A stretch of DNA of 41,948 bases from positions 1 to 41,948 of the forward strand of contig JAFQOR010000009.1 in the NCBI GenBank assembly GCA_017403125.1, given 5' to 3'. This document shows, piece after piece, positions 25,189 to 34,040 of this stretch (its first letter is position 1; the number at the start of each line of letters is the position of its first letter). The notes below the pieces were generated by a model, which did no database searches, was not told the DNA's origin, and was given only the letters and a program-made list of their open reading frames with translations. Origin of the DNA: Alistipes sp. Lineage in GTDB: Bacteria; Bacteroidota; Bacteroidia; Bacteroidales; Rikenellaceae. The position numbers were made by a program, and so were the translations under genes.

Positions 25189-25992
25189 ATGACATACCTT
25201 TGGTTACTTCTCGGCATATCGCTCGCCGTATCGGCTGTCGGATGGTTATACTTCATATACTTTTTCAGCATCGGATACGGACTATCGATAGCTGCTCTCG
25301 CCACCGCATCGCTTATCATCTTCAGCAACGCATTGAGTTTGCCAATGACGCTACTGCTTGCAACACTCATAGTCTATGGTATCAGACTCGCCACCTACCT
25401 CTTCCTGCGTGAACGCAGGTCGGCATCCTACAAGAAGATACTCTATCAGCCCGACAACACCAAGCGTCGCCCGCTGTTTGCCATGTTCATGATATGGTTC
25501 TCGTGTGCACTGCTCTACATAGGTCAGATAAGCCCCGCAACATTCTACCTCTACAATGCACAACATGGCATCGCCGTAAACTCGACTTGGGCATGGGTAG
25601 GAGCCATAATCACAATGCTCGGCGTAGCGATAGAGAGCATTGCCGATGCACAGAAGAGCGCTGCAAAACGCAAGCTGAGCAACCGCTTTGTCGATACGGG
25701 ACTATACCGCATTGTACGCTGCCCGAACTATTTTGGCGAGATTCTGATGTGGACCGGCTGTTTTATCGTATGCTTTGGATGCAGCTGCACCGCGGGTCAA
25801 TGGATAATTGCATCGTTGGGTTACATAGGCATCATCTATGTTATGTTTAGCGGAGCACGACGCCTCGAAATGCGTCAGGCAGAGAGCTATGGCAACGACC
25901 CGGAATTTCGAGCCTACGTCAAGCGTACGCCACTGCTCATTCCGCTTGTACCCATATACAGCGTAGCAAAGCATAAGTGGCTCAAAGCATAG
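25189..25992 (+). CDS. DUF1295 family membrane protein
   Basis: A 267-residue protein with about seven hydrophobic segments and the motif GLYRIVRCPNYFGEILMW near residues 175-195. These are features of DUF1295 proteins, relatives of steroid 5-alpha-reductases and isoprenylcysteine methyltransferases. It probably modifies a lipid substrate in the inner membrane, but the substrate is unknown. The ATG at 25189 is chosen over an upstream frame start at 25102 because the promoter box lies between them. Confidence 0.82.
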   Translation: MTYLWLLLGISLAVSAVGWLYFIYFFSIGYGLSIAALATASLIIFSNALSLPMTLLLATLIVYGIRLATYLFLRERRSASYKKILYQPDNTKRRPLFAMFMIWFSCALLYIGQISPATFYLYNAQHGIAVNSTWAWVGAIITMLGVAIESIADAQKSAAKRKLSNRFVDTGLYRIVRCPNYFGEILMWTGCFIVCFGCSCTAGQWIIASLGYIGIIYVMFSGARRLEMRQAESYGNDPEFRAYVKRTPLLIPLVPIYSVAKHKWLKA

Positions 25993-26041
25993 GTCAAGCC
26001 ATTGCAGCACTCCCGATGGCTGCGATAAACTATTTTTTAAC

Positions 26042-26050
26042 TATCTTTGC
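26042..26050 (+). promoter_or_regulatory. Likely -7 box for recF
   Basis: TATCTTTGC at 26042-26050 matches the consensus. CTG (one change from TTG) lies 19 bases upstream. The recF ATG is 30 bases downstream. Confidence 0.55.
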
Positions 26051-26079
26051 ACCATAAAGATTAGACACACAACCCGACG

Positions 26080-27168
26080 ATGAAACTCGACAGCATATCT
26101 ATCCTCAACTTCAAGAACATCGGCGACGAGCGCATAGTCCTCTCCGAGGGCATAAACTGCTTTGTGGGAGATAATGGCGCGGGCAAGACCAACATTCTGG
26201 ATGCCGTACACTACCTCTCGCTTGCCCGCTCGATGCACACCATAAGCGACAAACAGAGTATGCGCCATGGCGAGGAGAGTTTTATGCTCGACGGAGCCTT
26301 TCGCCACGACGACAACCGCCACGAGCAGGTGGTATGCTCCTACACCACGCGCGGAGGCAAGATGCTGAAACGCAACGGCAAGGAGTATGACAAACTCTCG
26401 GACCACGTGGGGCACTTTCCGATTGTTGTAGTATCGCCCGCCGACACCATACTTATCAGCGACTCGGCAGAGGAGCGTCGTCGCTACTTCAACCGCCTCA
26501 TATCACAGATAGACCGAGGCTATCTCGCCTCGCTCATTCGCTACAACTCGGCTCTTGCCGAACGTAATAAGCTACTGAAAACCAACCCATCAGAGGAGAT
26601 GCTCCTCATATACGACATGATGCTCGACGGCGCAGCCTCGGCCATATATCGTCGTCGCAAGGAGGTCGTAGAACGCATGTTACCCTTGGTCGCCGACTAC
26701 TACTCGGAGTTGAGCGGAGGGCGCGAGAGCGTGGGCATGGAGTATCGCTCGGAGTTGGAGAGCAGCCCCCTTGCCGATCTGCTACTATCGTCACGACGTC
26801 GCGACTTTCTGAACGAACATACGACATGCGGCATACACCGCGATGAGGTGGTGCTCACAATAGATGGTTACCCCTTGCGCAAGTTCGGCTCACAGGGGCA
26901 ACAGAAGTCGTTCCTTGTAGCGCTTAAACTCGCAGAGTATAGGATCCTTGCCGGCCATATGGAGGAGCGACCGATACTGCTTCTCGACGACCTATTCGAC
27001 AAGTTGGATATAGGTCGCGTGGCACATCTGTTGCGCCTTGTCGGTGGCGCAATGTTTGGACAGATACTTATCACCGACTGCAACAAGCTACGCTTGCAAC
27101 GCACGCTGGATGAGGCAGGTGTAGAATACAAACTGTTTAATATTGCCGAGGGCAAGATAGCACTATGA
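26080..27168 (+). CDS. recF: DNA replication and repair protein RecF
   Basis: A 362-residue RecF of normal length. It has the Walker A GDNGAGKT (residues 30-37), the ABC signature region, and a Walker B-like LLLDDLFDKLD followed by QILITDC. RecF loads RecA at single-strand gaps with RecO and RecR. It overlaps the DUF721 gene by four bases, a common arrangement in this group. Confidence 0.95.
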   Translation: MKLDSISILNFKNIGDERIVLSEGINCFVGDNGAGKTNILDAVHYLSLARSMHTISDKQSMRHGEESFMLDGAFRHDDNRHEQVVCSYTTRGGKMLKRNGKEYDKLSDHVGHFPIVVVSPADTILISDSAEERRRYFNRLISQIDRGYLASLIRYNSALAERNKLLKTNPSEEMLLIYDMMLDGAASAIYRRRKEVVERMLPLVADYYSELSGGRESVGMEYRSELESSPLADLLLSSRRRDFLNEHTTCGIHRDEVVLTIDGYPLRKFGSQGQQKSFLVALKLAEYRILAGHMEERPILLLDDLFDKLDIGRVAHLLRLVGGAMFGQILITDCNKLRLQRTLDEAGVEYKLFNIAEGKIAL

Positions 27169-27455
27169 GACGTTCGAATCCGGTACTCGTAGGCGACATC
27201 TTGAAGGAGTTTTTCGAGCGACCCTATGTTGCAGCAAAGATCGCCGAGGGCAAACTTCCAGACTTTTGGCGCGAGATTGTGGGCGAGCACATAGCAAACC
27301 TCACAACCTATCTAAAACTCGAAAACCACATATTATACGTGGGTGTGATGTCGAGTGTTGCACGCCACGAGCTCTTCTATCGTCGCGAAGAGCTTATGCA
27401 ACGCATGAACGAGCGTGCCGGCATCCGCCTAATCAATGCCATCATCGTGAGATAG
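27165..27455 (+). CDS. DUF721 (DciA-like) protein
   Basis: A 96-residue basic protein of the DUF721 family (LPDFWREIVGEHIANLT and a C-terminal NAIIVR strand). The family includes DciA, a helicase loader or operator in bacteria without DnaC. Its place after recF and the four-base overlap fit a replication or repair role. It is short, without the C-terminal extension seen in some DciA proteins. Confidence 0.85.
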   Translation: MRRSNPVLVGDILKEFFERPYVAAKIAEGKLPDFWREIVGEHIANLTTYLKLENHILYVGVMSSVARHELFYRREELMQRMNERAGIRLINAIIVR

Positions 27456-27495
27456 AGAGGTGGGGAAGGTAGGGAGATATAATATTTCGTTCCCC

Positions 27496-27531
27496 TTTAA
27501 CTCTCTAAATTTTCTAAACTTCTTAAACTCC
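27496..27531. repeat. 9-bp tandem repeat, first site (four degenerate units)
   Basis: Four consecutive 9-base units resemble CTAAACTCC: tttaactct, ctaaatttt, ctaaacttc and ttaaactcc. The same unit recurs at 31751-31795 in another gap. Confidence 0.6.
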
Positions 27532-27541
27532 ATAGCCCCCC

Positions 27542-27579
27542 AAAAAAAGCAACCGAGCGATTATACACTAATCGCCCGG
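27542..27579 (-). terminator. Intrinsic terminator of the 59-codon gene
   Basis: An 11-bp stem with one G-T pair (27553-27563 and 27569-27579) and a five-base loop is followed, reading leftward, by a run of seven T residues at 27548-27542. It begins 6 bases past the stop codon of the small gene. Confidence 0.88.
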
Positions 27580-27584
27580 GATGG

Positions 27585-27764
27585 TTATTTAGATTTTGTC
27601 ACGCTACTACTGCTTGCGCTTATACCAATGATTACGACTCCGATAATAAGTAACACCCACCACCATTCTGCCAAAAAACCGAATATGGTGTCTGATGCAC
27701 CCGTCTGACGATCTACTTGTGATGCCAAATAACCAGCCTTTGATGAAAGATTCAAAATATCCAT
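27585..27764 (-). CDS. Small single-pass membrane protein, 59 residues, unknown
   Basis: The ATG at 27764-27762 opens a 59-codon frame ending in TAA at 27587-27585. Residues 1-28 are polar to amphipathic (MDILNLSSKAGYLASQ, then VDRQTGASD), residues 29-49 are strongly hydrophobic with a Trp triplet (WWW near 34-36), and the tail is Ser-rich and ends KSK. The leader is AT-rich (AAAAACTTAAT), as in other genes of this genome. It is a monocistron with a strong terminator 6 bases after the stop. The size is compatible with a stress peptide, a membrane-complex accessory subunit or a type I toxin. No function is assigned. Confidence 0.7.
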   Translation of the reverse strand: MDILNLSSKAGYLASQVDRQTGASDTIFGFLAEWWWVLLIIGVVIIGISASSSSVTKSK

Positions 27765-27852
27765 AATATTAAGTTTTTAATTTGTTAGACTTCTGAATAT
27801 ATAGAGGTGGCAACCGCATCATATCTATCATCACACCTACAAATTGTGATAT

Positions 27853-27895
27853 AAAAACCAACTCGCCCTGCCACGATATACCTGACAGAGCGAGT
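27853..27895 (-). terminator. Intrinsic terminator of the HAD phosphatase gene
   Basis: Arms 27860-27870 and 27885-27895 (aactcgccctg and cagagcgagtt) pair with one G-T wobble. Reading leftward, the hairpin is followed by GGTTTTTAT. It lies 31 bases past the HAD stop codon. Confidence 0.8.
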
Positions 27896-27926
27896 TTTAG
27901 CCCACTATATATGTTAGGACGACATA

Positions 27927-28319
27927 CTACAACATCTCGTCGTACTCCAACCTCTCGCGCACCTTTGCCCAATGAACAACCGGGCGGCGCACACCGTCAA
28001 TAAAACGAATGGGGCAACCCAACGCCGAATCGTCGATATAGAGGTCGGCATAGACCTTAACCGACTCGGTCCACTCGTGCTGCTCGGGGTTGTGATTGAC
28101 ACCCCACAAATCGATCTTACGCTCCTTGAACCAGCGCACTGCCGCCGCAAGCTTATCACCCGAACGCATGGTGTAGAGTATGAGCCTATGTCCACGCCTA
28201 TTCAGAGCACGCAGCACATCGACAGCGCCCTCGACATCCATGCCCACCGACGGATAATCGTGCTCGACACACGTGCCATCGAAATCGATAGCTATGACAA
28301 TACCCTCACGTTTGCCCAT
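27927..28319 (-). CDS. HAD-superfamily hydrolase (BT0820-like)
   Basis: A 130-residue HAD-type protein: DFDGT (nucleophile D12, D14), the strand ending ILYTMRS, and the acidic IDDSALG. It is very short, a minimal core without cap domain, like the Bacteroides BT0820 group. The start codon overlaps the stop of the tyrosine autokinase gene by one base (TAATG), so translation is coupled. It may be a small phosphatase serving the polysaccharide unit. It is not a classical PTP-type partner of the kinase. Confidence 0.85.
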   Translation of the reverse strand: MGKREGIVIAIDFDGTCVEHDYPSVGMDVEGAVDVLRALNRRGHRLILYTMRSGDKLAAAVRWFKERKIDLWGVNHNPEQHEWTESVKVYADLYIDDSALGCPIRFIDGVRRPVVHWAKVRERLEYDEML

Positions 28320-30715
28320 TATCTACGCTTTTTGAATAATCTTCTAAACTTATGCCAATAACGACGCCACGCATTCATGTCGTCATCGTCGGTATAGTAG
28401 CCGTAGCCATAGCCATAACCATAGGTCCCCTTGCTGTGGGTTACGCCATTGAAGACAACTGCCATACTATCGAACTTCTTATCCTCGTACATACGCTCAA
28501 TATCGGGCAACTGACTACGGTCGAGGTAGTTTTGACGCACCACATAAATGGTTATATCGACCAAACGACCCACGATAAAGGCATCGGCAACAGCCATAGC
28601 GGGAACATTATCCACTATAATAATATCGTAGCTCTCGCGCAGTTCCTTGACAATATCCTCCATGCGCGACGACATAAGCATCTCGGCAGGATTAGGTGGC
28701 TGGGGACCTGCATACATTATATCTATATTAGGGCTAAGCTCTCCCTTGGTTATAGCCTCCGCCGTAGAGCCTATGCCACCCGCAAGCAATGTCGTTATGC
28801 CACGTCGGTCGTTACGATGTCCCATAAGCTTGGTGAGTGTGCGACGACGAAGATCAAGATCCATGATAAGCACTCGCTTGCCCGATATTGCATAGGTCAG
28901 AGCGAGGTTGAGCGACACAAAGGTCTTACCACTATGCGGCACCGACGAGGTGAGCATGACGACCTGAATGTTGCGATCCAACGTCATATAATTTATATTG
29001 GTACGCAGCATGCGGAACGCCTCCGACACAGCATCGCGACCATCATCCCTAACCACAATACCCCTCTCCGCTCTGCCTGTGTAGCGCGGTATCTCGCCAA
29101 GCATCGGCGCCGAAACATACTCCTCGATATCCTTGCGACTGCGTACCTTCGTATTGAATTTCTCACGCATATAGATAATAAGAAGCGGTACGACGAAACC
29201 CAAACATAGCGCCACGACGTAGATAAGCATCTTGCGCGGGCTCACCGGATTATTGCTACCATGCGCCCAATCTATTACGCGGGCGTTACTCTCGGCCGTG
29301 GCTCCCGTTAGAGCATTCTCTTCGAGCTTGGTAAGAAGGTAGATATATAGCTCCTCCTTCACCTTCTGCTGACGCATTATCGAGAGCAGCTCCTTCTCCT
29401 TCGTAGGAGAGTTATTCATCTGGCTATCTGCCATACGTTGCTCCCTCTCGATATTCTCGATATGGAGTTTTAGGCCCTCGATATGCGACTCCAACGACGC
29501 TACAATAGAGCCGCGCACGGTGATGATGCTTGCGCCGAGGTCGAGAACGAAGGGGTTGTTGTCCGACGACTCCGAAACAAGACGATTGTACAACAGCAGA
29601 TTTTCGTTATAGACCTCGATCTGCGACGCTAACGCCGTAGATGCGCCACTCATGGTTACCACCGACGCTGGTATCAGACCTCCAACACCGTCGGTTTCAC
29701 CGATATAGTCGAGGATATACTGCGCCATTTCGAGGTTTACGGCAAGCTCCATAGCCTCCTTCTTCAAACGCATAATCTCGTCGGCACCCATCGCAGCCTC
29801 CTCCGCGGGGTTGTAGATTTGGTTGTCGCGCTTGAACTCCGCGACATTATCATCGGCAATACCCAACTCGTTGCCAAGTGTCGCAAGACGCTCGATGATA
29901 AACTCCTCGGTAAGATTCGATATCGTGCGCTTATCCTCGATAGCATCGGCATTGTAGGCATCGATAATACCATTTATCACCTGCTCGGCACGCAGTATAA
30001 CCTCGTCGTTCATCGTAAGTTTGATGACCGACGCCTGCTTATCCGTAATCTCGCATTTTAGCTTATTGCGATACTGCTCCACAGTCGTATTGAGCGGCAT
30101 ACGGCTAACCAGAATTTCTTGGTCGTTGTAGCGATTGATATAGGGCGTAGGCAAAATCGCTACCCTACCCATAGGCGTTGTTACGGTGTCGCCCGGCACA
30201 ACCGATGCCTGAAATTCCCCACGCGAAAAGTTGTAGAGATTGACACTCTCGCCACCCGAGACAACATAATTGAACGCACCCGACAGGTTGTCGCCCGCAT
30301 CGAGAAACTTAACCTCGATAGGAGCACGACCATAGAGGTCGGTGGTGCGTATGCGACCCTTGGTCGTATAGCGCGTAGCCAAGTCGTAACGACGTACGAC
30401 CTGCTCCATCAGTTTGTAGGACTTGAAGATGTAAATCTCGTTATCTACCGAGCGACGACCCATGACGCCCGTAATGTCGCTAAATGCCGAAAACTCGGCA
30501 CTGCCACCCTTACGCGAGTCCTTGACCAACACCGATGCCGTACGCTGATATACGGGAGGGGTGCGACGAATATAGAACTCGGCACAGAGAACAAACAGAA
30601 GAAACGAGAGGACAAACCAATACCAATTGGATAGTATAAGGTTTAGAATATCGTAGAACGTAAACTTGCGACTTGTAGAGATCTTCTTATCGCTTTTCTC
30701 ACTACTTTTCGACAT
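28319..30715 (-). CDS. Polysaccharide co-polymerase / BY-type tyrosine autokinase (Wzc-like)
   Basis: A 798-residue inner-membrane protein. Its layout is a first membrane segment near residues 30-47, a Wzz domain with PVYQRTASVLVKD, a long coiled-coil periplasmic part, a second membrane segment near 490-510, and a cytoplasmic BY-kinase domain. The kinase domain has Walker A VPHSGKTF (K597), Walker A-prime VLIMDLDLRRRTL, and a C-terminal Tyr cluster GTYGYGYGYGYYT (residues about 763-775) followed by an Asp run. The phosphorylation state of such clusters sets polysaccharide chain length and export. The exporter gene lies directly upstream, 26 bases away. Confidence 0.93.
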   Translation of the reverse strand: MSKSSEKSDKKISTSRKFTFYDILNLILSNWYWFVLSFLLFVLCAEFYIRRTPPVYQRTASVLVKDSRKGGSAEFSAFSDITGVMGRRSVDNEIYIFKSYKLMEQVVRRYDLATRYTTKGRIRTTDLYGRAPIEVKFLDAGDNLSGAFNYVVSGGESVNLYNFSRGEFQASVVPGDTVTTPMGRVAILPTPYINRYNDQEILVSRMPLNTTVEQYRNKLKCEITDKQASVIKLTMNDEVILRAEQVINGIIDAYNADAIEDKRTISNLTEEFIIERLATLGNELGIADDNVAEFKRDNQIYNPAEEAAMGADEIMRLKKEAMELAVNLEMAQYILDYIGETDGVGGLIPASVVTMSGASTALASQIEVYNENLLLYNRLVSESSDNNPFVLDLGASIITVRGSIVASLESHIEGLKLHIENIEREQRMADSQMNNSPTKEKELLSIMRQQKVKEELYIYLLTKLEENALTGATAESNARVIDWAHGSNNPVSPRKMLIYVVALCLGFVVPLLIIYMREKFNTKVRSRKDIEEYVSAPMLGEIPRYTGRAERGIVVRDDGRDAVSEAFRMLRTNINYMTLDRNIQVVMLTSSVPHSGKTFVSLNLALTYAISGKRVLIMDLDLRRRTLTKLMGHRNDRRGITTLLAGGIGSTAEAITKGELSPNIDIMYAGPQPPNPAEMLMSSRMEDIVKELRESYDIIIVDNVPAMAVADAFIVGRLVDITIYVVRQNYLDRSQLPDIERMYEDKKFDSMAVVFNGVTHSKGTYGYGYGYGYYTDDDDMNAWRRYWHKFRRLFKKRR

Positions 30716-30741
30716 TTTCGCAGAGTTAATTTATTGAAGTA

Positions 30742-31545
30742 CTACTTTGATATGCTGAATATTGTTACGACCAACGTTGCCAACGATACCGCCGTGCTGG
30801 CAATCGAGATCCAGAACGAGCGATTCTGATTTATCTCTGCCGTGGCTGCACGATACTTATTTGGACTCACTATAAGCACGTCGTTCTGTTCGAGGTAGAA
30901 GCAGGGAGAGAGGAATATATCCTTCGAACGCAGGTCGAGTTTTGTAACCACATTCTTGCCCCCCTTTTCGCGTACGACAGCTATATTTTCACGGTCGGCA
31001 TAAATCGTGAGGTCGCCAGCCAACGCCAAAGCATCGAATATCGAAACCTTATCACGCTCGATATTGTAGCGTCCGGGTTTGTTCACCTCACCCACAATAG
31101 ATATGGCAAGGTTAGCAAAACTAACATTTACCTTGGCATCAGCGATGTAGCCACCCTCGATAATGCGACGCTCGATGTCGGCAGCAAGCTCCTGGCGCGT
31201 CATGCCGCCACAACGTATCTTACCCAGCACCGGGAAATCGATACAACCATCTCTATCGACAGTAAAGACCTGCACGCTATCCTCCGTCGCCGTGGTTATG
31301 GTGTTTGTGCCAATAAGTGCACTGTAATTCGACGACGAGTTGAAGGGTTTCGCCAACTCGGGATTCATGCTGTTTACCACAATCTTTATCTGATCATAGG
31401 GCTTTAAACGTATGATACAGTTTTCGGGCAGCTCGATTACAGCTCCGTCGGCGACATCCTGCAAGTAAAGAACACGCTGCCGCGCATTACACGCACAGAG
31501 GAGTAACGCGACACAAAGTGCTAAACGCTTGAAATATTTTGCCAT
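30742..31545 (-). CDS. Polysaccharide export lipoprotein (Wza-like)
   Basis: A 267-residue lipoprotein with signal MAKYFKRL and lipobox LCAC (acylated C19). It has a Poly_export domain (LKPYDQIKIVVNSMNPEL, then GCIDFPVLGKIRCGGMT), a SLBB-type region (NKPGRYNIERDKVSIFDAL), and a C-terminal hydrophobic segment typical of Bacteroidetes homologues. It would form the outer-membrane channel for the polymer assembled with the tyrosine autokinase. An open frame continues upstream to 31620, but the ATG at 31545 gives a proper lipoprotein signal and is chosen. Confidence 0.93.
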   Translation of the reverse strand: MAKYFKRLALCVALLLCACNARQRVLYLQDVADGAVIELPENCIIRLKPYDQIKIVVNSMNPELAKPFNSSSNYSALIGTNTITTATEDSVQVFTVDRDGCIDFPVLGKIRCGGMTRQELAADIERRIIEGGYIADAKVNVSFANLAISIVGEVNKPGRYNIERDKVSIFDALALAGDLTIYADRENIAVVREKGGKNVVTKLDLRSKDIFLSPCFYLEQNDVLIVSPNKYRAATAEINQNRSFWISIASTAVSLATLVVTIFSISK

Positions 31546-31849
31546 ATTCTTGTTGTTATATTTTTGTTTATCTACAAGGTTATCTGTTGCACAAATCAAC
31601 GCGCGTTGTATAATGCGCATAATTCGTGCAAATATACAATTTTTTTTCGAGGATATAGTTTTTCCCCTAAATAATTAAGGTATGGACAGCCTTCTGATGT
31701 CGCATACGGAGCGATGAGAAGAGAGCAGTTGGAGAGGTTAGGGATAACGGATTTTCTCCTTAAACTCCTTAAACTCTCTAAACTCCTTAACCCTGCCCTA
31801 CCCACGAGCATAACGCAGCAATTCGCCTTTATAATCGTTCGGGAAGGGG
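31546..31849. other. Gap between exporter and LytR-type regulator genes
   Basis: This 304-base gap contains a leftward -7 candidate TATATTTGC at 31636-31628, with a leader of about 75 bases to the exporter start, and the 9-bp tandem repeat at 31751-31795. An 8-bp near-complement, ggttaggg against ccctgccctacc, flanks the repeat. No credible coding frame was found. Confidence 0.5.
31751..31795. repeat. 9-bp tandem repeat, second site (about five units)
   Basis: Units in order: attttctcc, ttaaactcc, ttaaactct, ctaaactcc, ttaaccctg. The middle three match closely, and the unit is the same as at 27496-27531. Confidence 0.6.
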
Positions 31850-32626
31850 TTAGTTATCATCCAACCAAGACAAAAAATCCGATGTACGACTGCGACTAAC
31901 AACAACTTCATCGTCGGGACGAGGGACAAGTTGAAGTTTTAGGCGGGTACCGAGATGCTTGGAGATATTCTCGATGGCATTGATAGATACAATATAGCTG
32001 CGCGAAATTCGGAAGAAGAGGTGCGGGTCGAGCATCTCCTGAATGGTATCCAGCGAGTAGTCAAGAAGACGCCGCACACCGTTGCGACTAACGGCATAGG
32101 TGCTCTTATCCTCCGAATAGCAGTATGCAATATCCTCTACGGGAATTATTACAATCTTGTCGCCAGCCTTGACAATGAATCGCTTTTTGTACTCCCTGCC
32201 GGTTACGACATTAGCCCGCGCCACAAGATCCATAAGCGCCTCGACATCGGCAGGCTTTTGACGCTCTATACGTTCGCGACAACGCTCCCATGCACGCTCC
32301 AACTCCTCCTCGACAATGGGTTTTAGCAGATAATCAATACTATTGACCTTGAACGCCGTAATAGCATAGTTGTCATAGGCAGTAGTCACGATGACATTAG
32401 CACGCACATCGACCTTATCGAAGATATCGAAACCGATGCCGTCCGACAGTTCCACATCCAAAAAGATGACATCCACACCATCGGGATTCTCTTCGAGCCA
32501 CTTTACGGTAGATCGTACCGAGGTGAGTGTCATGACAATGGAGCTATCGGGACAACACTTATCGATAAGTTTTTTAAGGGTTATCTGCGCAGGAATCTCA
32601 TCCTCTACAATAAGTACTCGTATCAT
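31850..32626 (-). CDS. LytR/AlgR-type response regulator
   Basis: A 258-residue response regulator. The receiver has the acidic pair E8-D9, the phosphoacceptor D57 (VIFLDVELSDG), T in TTAYD, and K in LLKPI. The C-terminal half is a LytTR DNA-binding domain (FIVKAGDKIVIIPVEDIAYCYSEDK in pieces, then FFRISRSYIVSINAI). The gene overlaps its kinase gene by four bases. It likely controls a neighbouring locus, possibly the polysaccharide genes downstream. Confidence 0.93.
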   Translation of the reverse strand: MIRVLIVEDEIPAQITLKKLIDKCCPDSSIVMTLTSVRSTVKWLEENPDGVDVIFLDVELSDGIGFDIFDKVDVRANVIVTTAYDNYAITAFKVNSIDYLLKPIVEEELERAWERCRERIERQKPADVEALMDLVARANVVTGREYKKRFIVKAGDKIVIIPVEDIAYCYSEDKSTYAVSRNGVRRLLDYSLDTIQEMLDPHLFFRISRSYIVSINAIENISKHLGTRLKLQLVPRPDDEVVVSRSRTSDFLSWLDDN

Positions 32627-34035
32627 ACTATCGGAAGTTTTACTATAAATTCATCTTCGGTTTGCTGGACATCGATACTACGATGCGTAACATCGACATA
32701 TTGACGTCCGATATTTGCCAATCCAACGCGCGTCGAGGGCTGACCATGACGGCGCAGTTGAAGGTTGTTTCGCACCACCAGACAGTCGCCCTCGGCGCGT
32801 ATATCAATCGTAAGGGGCATATCTGCCGACACGATGTTGTGCTTCGTGGCGTTTTCCACCAAAAGTTGGAGTGAACAGGGGATGACATAACGCGACATTT
32901 GCCCCTCGTCGATACTAATGTTAATTATCAACCCATCCACAAATCTCACCTGCAACAAATCGATGTACATCTTTGCAAAATCGACCTCCTCGGAGAGCTT
33001 TACCAACGGTTTCTGATCGTTGTTGAGCATGTAGCGATAGATGTTTGCGAGCTTGCGAATAAAGGCACTCGCACGCTCGGTCTCGTGCTCCTGGACAAGA
33101 TAGTCGAGGATGCCCAACGAGTTGAACAGAAAGTGTGGATTTATCTGTTGTTTAAGCCTATCATACTGATACTCTGCACGATGTTTTTGCTCGCGCTCGA
33201 TGCGCAGCTCCTGCTTCGAACTTCGCAACGTGAGCAATATATAGCAGACCGAGATAACCAATAAGTTGAGTAGCAACGACGCAGAAACGAGCCTTAAAAA
33301 CTCGATATTGTCGTAACTTGCGCTGTTCAGATGCGGGATGTTAAAGTATGCTACAAACGCAGCTGCGAGAATTAGAGTAATAGACCAAAATAGGAATATA
33401 ACCCTAAAACGATATTGGAGCCGGTGCGGCAAATCTGCACGACGACGCATACGCATCGAAAGAATAATGTTTCCCACCACAACTATCAACACTGCCCACG
33501 TGTTCGAGAGTATGGTAACGATGTTATGCATAAGCGTTGCATTGTTATCCGTTGCATTGTAATCATCGGTTCTGAACAACACAATATATGCCATACGCAA
33601 CGCAAGTATCGACAAAGCTACCACAACGACATTTCGCGAGGAGGTTTGCCAGCTGCCTGCCGCCGCCTTAAAACGTTTTGAGTGTAGCGTTATTCGATTT
33701 ACCAACTCGCCCGAAACAACCGTAATCAGGAATGTCGAGACGGCGGATGCCAAGCCTACACTCCCTATCAAATTGCTGAGGGGCTTCCAGAGCCACGAAC
33801 CCAACAAAAATCCGAACAGCGTAGCTGCCAAAGCCAGTATCGCCATAATCTCGATACGGGTATTGTTTCGCATTGATACAACGATAACCATGGTGATAGT
33901 CAGGATGGTTAGCGGGATATCGTCGTAGTAGTCGAACATGCGGCTCAACATCGCCACGGCAAAGTGCAACATAGCAAAGAGCAACACTACGAAGATGTTG
34001 CTTGCGATAAGTCTATTTGGAGCAATATTGAGCAT
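32623..34035 (-). CDS. LytS-type sensor histidine kinase
   Basis: A 470-residue membrane sensor. About eight or nine hydrophobic segments fill residues 1-260; a short coiled coil (SKQELRIEREQKHRAE) leads to the kinase core with the phosphorylated H301 in QQINPHFLFN and an ATPase domain with VENATKHN and GLANIGRQY. The frame could extend to 34086, but the promoter's -33 and -7 elements lie between the two possible starts, so the ATG at 34035 is the real one. No ligand-binding domain is recognised; sensing is probably within the membrane. Confidence 0.9.
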   Translation of the reverse strand: MLNIAPNRLIASNIFVVLLFAMLHFAVAMLSRMFDYYDDIPLTILTITMVIVVSMRNNTRIEIMAILALAATLFGFLLGSWLWKPLSNLIGSVGLASAVSTFLITVVSGELVNRITLHSKRFKAAAGSWQTSSRNVVVVALSILALRMAYIVLFRTDDYNATDNNATLMHNIVTILSNTWAVLIVVVGNIILSMRMRRRADLPHRLQYRFRVIFLFWSITLILAAAFVAYFNIPHLNSASYDNIEFLRLVSASLLLNLLVISVCYILLTLRSSKQELRIEREQKHRAEYQYDRLKQQINPHFLFNSLGILDYLVQEHETERASAFIRKLANIYRYMLNNDQKPLVKLSEEVDFAKMYIDLLQVRFVDGLIINISIDEGQMSRYVIPCSLQLLVENATKHNIVSADMPLTIDIRAEGDCLVVRNNLQLRRHGQPSTRVGLANIGRQYVDVTHRSIDVQQTEDEFIVKLPIV

Positions 34036-34040
34036 AGTCG

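Noticed and set aside
27460-27708. An 82-codon plus-strand frame after the DUF721 gene
   Set aside because: It runs through the 9-bp repeat, through the terminator and antisense to the 59-codon gene, whose leader and terminator give better support.
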